Origin: Gammaproteobacteria bacterium
Lineage (GTDB): Bacteria; Pseudomonadota; Gammaproteobacteria; Competibacterales; Competibacteraceae
Assembly (NCBI GenBank): GCA_024235095.1
Contig: JACKNC010000001.1
Span: 1,587,501-1,651,500 of the forward strand
Direction: 5' to 3'
Length of the DNA: 64,000 nucleotides
The notes beneath the pieces are model-generated. The model was not told the origin of the DNA. It did not search any database and worked only from the letters and a program-made list of their open reading frames with translations. The first letter of the stretch is position 1. Each line of letters begins with the position of its first letter. Positions 60,823 through 64,000 of this stretch are shown piece by piece. A program made the translations under genes and the position numbers.

Positions 60823-61440
60823 TCAGGTTGCGGCCTCTTCGGATGTTTCCCCACCGCCGTGGGCATGATGAATGCCGACCACAATCGCATCATGCTCGGA
60901 GCCAGGAGCAACATGGGTAGCCAGCTCCACGCCAGGCGGCAGCGGAATCTGTGAAAGATGAATCGTCTCGCCTACGCCCACCTCAGCCAGATCGATCTCG
61001 ATAAATTCTGGCAAATCTTTGGGTAAGCAGGTGATTTCAATTTCAATGAGGGTATGACTGACCGCACCGCCCTGCTGTTTGACGCCCTTGGAAGTACTCT
61101 CATTGAGAAAATGCAGCGGTATATGAGCGCGTAATTTGCGATCAGCGCTGACCCGCAGAAAATCCAGATGAACGAGCGTCGGCTTGAACGGGTGGCGCTG
61201 GATATCGCGCAGTATGGCGTTTTCAGTGCGGTCACCAATTTTCAGGGTCAGAACATGAGAATAGATCGCCTCGTTCTTCATCTGATTGATCATATCCATT
61301 TGATCCAGCAACAATGGCATCGACTCCTGGCCATCGCCATACAGAATAGCTGGAACTTTGCCAGCGCGGCGCAGGCGGCGGCTCGCACCTTTCCCCAGAT
61401 CGCTGCGCGGGTCGGCTTGCAGTTCAAAAGTAATACTCAT
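60823..61440 (-). CDS. rplY: 50S ribosomal protein L25/Ctc
   Basis: General-stress-type L25 (Ctc) that binds 5S rRNA. 205 residues: N-terminal L25 domain (LGKGASRRLRRAGKVPAILYG; HLDFLRVSADRKL) and the C-terminal TL5 domain (EIEITCLPKDLPEFIEIDLAEVGVGETIHLSQIPLPPGV), with a short acidic tail. Sits between prs and pth as in many gammaproteobacteria. Confidence 0.96.
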   Translation of the reverse strand: MSITFELQADPRSDLGKGASRRLRRAGKVPAILYGDGQESMPLLLDQMDMINQMKNEAIYSHVLTLKIGDRTENAILRDIQRHPFKPTLVHLDFLRVSADRKLRAHIPLHFLNESTSKGVKQQGGAVSHTLIEIEITCLPKDLPEFIEIDLAEVGVGETIHLSQIPLPPGVELATHVAPGSEHDAIVVGIHHAHGGGETSEEAAT

Positions 61441-61542
61441 TCTCTTTTCTCCAAACGGTGAACATAAAAATGCGACGCGCCCGCGACCAGACGCGCCGCT
61501 TTCAGTGATTCCACCTTTGAACCAGGCGGGATGGTGAAAATT

Positions 61543-62514
61543 TTACAGGAACAACGAACTCACTGACTCTTCGAGATGAATCCGGCGCATGGACTCAGCG
61601 AGTAGCCCCGCCACGCTGATCTGGCGAATATTCGGGCACGCCGCCGAATCAGGACGCAGGGGAATGGTGTCGGTCACGACCAGTTCGTCCAGCGCAGATT
61701 CGCGGATGTTCGTGGCCGCTGCGCCGGACAGTACCGCATGAGTACAGTAACCGCGCACCGAAGCTGCGCCCCATTCCTTCAACGCCTTGGCCGCCAAACA
61801 AAGCGTGCCGGCGGTATCGACCATGTCATCCACTATAATGCAATGCTGCCCCTCGACATCGCCGATGACATGCATCACCTGCGCCTGATTGGGCGCGGGC
61901 CGGCGTTTGTCAATGATCGCCAACTCGGAATCGGCCAATCGCTTGGCCAGAGCACGGGCGCGCACCACACCGCCTACATCCGGCGAAACCACCATGAGAT
62001 CGCCCAGGTTTTGGGACTGAATATCGCTCAACACCATCGGCGTGGCGTAGATATTATCCACCGGAATGTCAAAAAATCCCTGGATCTGATCCGCGTGCAA
62101 ATCCACGGTCAGCACCCGATCTACGCCAACGCTGGTGATCATGTTGGCAACCACTTTGGCGGAAATCGGCACGCGCGCTGAACGGGGCCGGCGATCCTGC
62201 CGGGAATAGCCAAAGTAGGGAATGACTGCTGTGACCCGCACCGCCGAGGAGCGCCGCAACGCATCGGCGATCACCAGCAGTTCCATGATGTTGTCATTGG
62301 TCGGATAGCAGGTGGGCTGAACAATGAAGACATCCTTGCCCCGTACATTCTCCATTAACTCCACCATCACTTCGCCATCGCTAAAGCGACTGACGATGGC
62401 CTGACCTAGCGGCATTTGCAGATGATTGACGATATCGTGGGCCAGTTGCGGGTGGGCGTTGCCTGCAAACACCATCATTCGACTTTCATACACGACCTGT
62501 TCCCCCGCTATCAT
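61543..62514 (-). CDS. prs: ribose-phosphate pyrophosphokinase
   Basis: Makes PRPP from ribose-5-phosphate and ATP. Class I enzyme, 323 residues: MMVFAGNAHPQLA, SRFSDGEVMVELMENVRG, YFGYSRQDRRPRSARVPISA, DLHADQIQGFFDIPVDN and the PRPP loop IIVDDMVDTAGTL. The start could be 62478 (MMVFAGN); 62514 adds 12 residues. A tRNA-Gln gene lies 19 bp upstream on the same strand. Confidence 0.95.
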   Translation of the reverse strand: MIAGEQVVYESRMMVFAGNAHPQLAHDIVNHLQMPLGQAIVSRFSDGEVMVELMENVRGKDVFIVQPTCYPTNDNIMELLVIADALRRSSAVRVTAVIPYFGYSRQDRRPRSARVPISAKVVANMITSVGVDRVLTVDLHADQIQGFFDIPVDNIYATPMVLSDIQSQNLGDLMVVSPDVGGVVRARALAKRLADSELAIIDKRRPAPNQAQVMHVIGDVEGQHCIIVDDMVDTAGTLCLAAKALKEWGAASVRGYCTHAVLSGAAATNIRESALDELVVTDTIPLRPDSAACPNIRQISVAGLLAESMRRIHLEESVSSLFL

Positions 62515-62533
62515 CGGTCTGCTCTATTAAAGA

Positions 62534-62608
62534 TGGCTGGGCCGCCAGGATTCGAACCTGGGAATGCTGGAGTCAAAGTCCAGTGCCTTACCGCTTGGCT
62601 ACGGCCCA
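62534..62608 (-). tRNA. tRNA-Gln (TTG)
   Basis: Reverse complement folds as a 75-nt tRNA: acceptor TGGGCCG with CGGCCCA, D arm AGCCAAGCGGTAAGGC, anticodon arm CTGGACTTTGACTCCAG with anticodon TTG, T arm CCAGGTTCGAATCCTGG and an encoded CCA end. The position between ispE and prs is a conserved gammaproteobacterial arrangement. Confidence 0.97.
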
Positions 62609-62624
62609 AAAAATCAGAAGCGCT

Positions 62625-63503
62625 TCAAACAGATTCGCGTCTGGCTTGCGCCAGGCGATCATGCAGCGGCGAACAGTTATGCCCTCGGGCAATAAACCCT
62701 GACCAACCTGCCGGCAATTGCCTGAGCACTTGCCTAGCGTTGACGACATCCGGGAAAGCGGCGAACACCCCAGCGCCGGTGCCGGTTAACCGCGCATCTC
62801 CGTAACGCTCTAACCAGGCAATTGCAGCGGCCACTTGCGGGTAGCGACGATAAACCACCGCTGCGCAATCATTACCGCCCATGCCCTTCGCAAAGTCCGC
62901 TATTGTGAGGAGTGGGGAGTTTCTTGTCAATTCCGGGTCGCTGAACACCGCGCCCGTGGCGATCGAACAAGCCGGGACTAAGACCAGGAACCAGGGTTCG
63001 TCAAGCGTGATCGGCGTCAGCTGTTCACCTACACCTTCCGCCCAGGCGGCACGACCGTGGACGAAGACCGGCACGTCAGCGCCCAGTCGCAAACCCAGTT
63101 CCGCCAATTCCGCCAAGGTCAATCCGGTTCGCCAATACTCATTTAGCGCTACCAGCGCGGTCGCTGCGTCGGAACTGCCGCCGCCCAGCCCTCCGCCCAT
63201 CGGTAACCGTTTAACAATGCGTATTGTCGCGCCTAACCGGGTTCCGGTGGCCTGCTGCAATGATCGGGCGGCGCGCACTATTAAATCCGCGTCCGGGGCA
63301 ACGCCAGCGACTTCACCCTGGCGCTCGATCACGCCATCATCACGCCGGTCGAACCACAACCAGTCGCTGTAATCGAGAAACTGAAAGACCGTTTGGAGCA
63401 AATGGTAGCCATCCGGGCACCGGCCCACGATGCGCAACATGAGGTTGAGTTTGGCCGGGGCTGGCCAAGCCGTCGCGTCAGGTGGCGACGTTACAGCGTC
63501 CAC
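62625..63503 (-). CDS. ispE: 4-diphosphocytidyl-2-C-methyl-D-erythritol kinase
   Basis: GHMP kinase of the MEP isoprenoid pathway. 292 residues: PAPAKLNLMLRIVGRCPDGYHLLQTVFQFLD, ATP loop LPMGGGLGGGSSDAA, LGADVPVFVHGRAAWAEG and the C-terminal LTGTGAGVFAAF. Overlaps the lolB stop by about 13 nt. Confidence 0.96.
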   Translation of the reverse strand: MDAVTSPPDATAWPAPAKLNLMLRIVGRCPDGYHLLQTVFQFLDYSDWLWFDRRDDGVIERQGEVAGVAPDADLIVRAARSLQQATGTRLGATIRIVKRLPMGGGLGGGSSDAATALVALNEYWRTGLTLAELAELGLRLGADVPVFVHGRAAWAEGVGEQLTPITLDEPWFLVLVPACSIATGAVFSDPELTRNSPLLTIADFAKGMGGNDCAAVVYRRYPQVAAAIAWLERYGDARLTGTGAGVFAAFPDVVNARQVLRQLPAGWSGFIARGHNCSPLHDRLAQARRESV

Positions 63504-64000
63504 TGCTGGATGACCAGTTTGATGTTCAGATCCCCGTGTTGCGCAATGACGCGCTCCGGCAGATCCAGGTCGGGAATAGAGGTCGGCGCATAAATCAAGT
63601 ACTCAATCACCCAACCGTTTTGTTCCAGCCGGGTCAGTCGACCTTCAGTGTCGGTTTGCAATACCGGTGCCGGGCCGGGTGCTGGCAAGCCGCGCACCCA
63701 GTACCGCAAGCCGTTGACCGGCAGACGCACTCCCAGAGTTTGTTCGAGTAGATCATCGGGATCGGGCGCGGCCCAGCTTTGACCCTCCTGGGTCTGGACC
63801 CGCACTTCCTCGCCATCGCTTTCAATAACAACTCGACCTTGACCGAGCGGACCCAGCAGATCGATACGGTAACCGGGTTTCCGCTGCACCCACTGGAAAG
63901 TGGCGTGCCAGCCTTCCTGGCCGCTGATGACGCCAATGCGTCCGTCCACCTGCCAGTTTGCCAATTGCATGAGCCGGGTTTGCCGGGCGCTCCAAGCCGT
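63491..64000 (-). CDS. lolB: outer-membrane lipoprotein LolB (partial)
   Basis: Receives lipoproteins from LolA at the outer membrane. The gene runs off the window end. The frame stays open to 64000 (TAWSARQTRLMQLANWQVDGRIGV, the usual W-x3-R-x3-L-x3-W-x3-GR pattern), so the true start and lipobox lie beyond. Later segments GYRIDLLGPLGQGRVVIESDG and LPVNGLRYWVRGLPAP are typical. Confidence 0.93.
   Translation of the reverse strand, partial: TAWSARQTRLMQLANWQVDGRIGVISGQEGWHATFQWVQRKPGYRIDLLGPLGQGRVVIESDGEEVRVQTQEGQSWAAPDPDDLLEQTLGVRLPVNGLRYWVRGLPAPGPAPVLQTDTEGRLTRLEQNGWVIEYLIYAPTSIPDLDLPERVIAQHGDLNIKLVIQQWTL

Overview
The window looks like a high-GC gammaproteobacterial chromosome. The evidence is the conserved gene order miaB-phoH-ybeY-corC, mreBCD-mrdA-rodA-mltB-rlpA-dacA-ybeD-lipB and lolB-ispE-tRNA-Gln-prs-rplY-pth-ychF. 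A Chromatiales- or Competibacter-like lineage would fit (PEP-CTERM protein, DabA-type inorganic-carbon transporter genes), but that placement is inference; no 16S rRNA gene is present.

Layout. 1-1.63 kb: a decayed transposase interrupted by an IS630-family element with perfect ends, a TA duplication and a frameshift in its transposase. 1.7-10 kb: housekeeping genes (miaB, phoH-like, ybeY, corC; then dtd, an iminopeptidase and a HAD phosphatase on the other strand; DUF1992, glyoxalase and a TPR-like protein). 10.1-24.2 kb: a complete type I-E CRISPR-Cas locus (cas3, cas8e, cse2, cas7e, cas5e, cas6e, cas1, cas2) followed by one array of 37 repeats and 36 spacers. The 17th repeat is split by an intact IS21-family element with an 8-bp target duplication, and the distal end of the array is cut off by a remnant of a second, related IS21 element.

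24.2-32.2 kb: a signalling module made of a hybrid histidine kinase with periplasmic solute-binding sensor domains, an NtrC-type response regulator with a variant GAFTSA loop, and a chemoreceptor preceded by a good sigma-54 promoter match. 32.3-42.3 kb: the rod-shape and peptidoglycan cluster, then lipoate attachment (lipB).

42.3-54.3 kb: proton-pumping-subunit homologues and dabA on the minus strand. A 1041-residue NuoL-NuoM-like fusion is separated from a NuoM-like gene plus dabA by a 4-kb accessory island. That island carries an Rpn-family nuclease, a brnTA toxin-antitoxin locus whose toxin gene is broken by a 116-bp MITE-like insert, and a PEP-CTERM/DUF1566 protein followed by an Avd-like gene, which together look like the target half of a diversity-generating retroelement with no reverse transcriptase in the window. 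54.3-64 kb: ycgL, an IS982-like remnant, glmS, an AT-richer orphan adenine methyltransferase, then the ychF-pth-rplY-prs-tRNA-Gln-ispE-lolB block.

Functional links visible from the sequence are the translationally coupled cas operon (ATGA overlaps), the likely control of the chemoreceptor by the adjacent sigma-54 activator, and a likely DabA/antiporter complex for inorganic carbon uptake.
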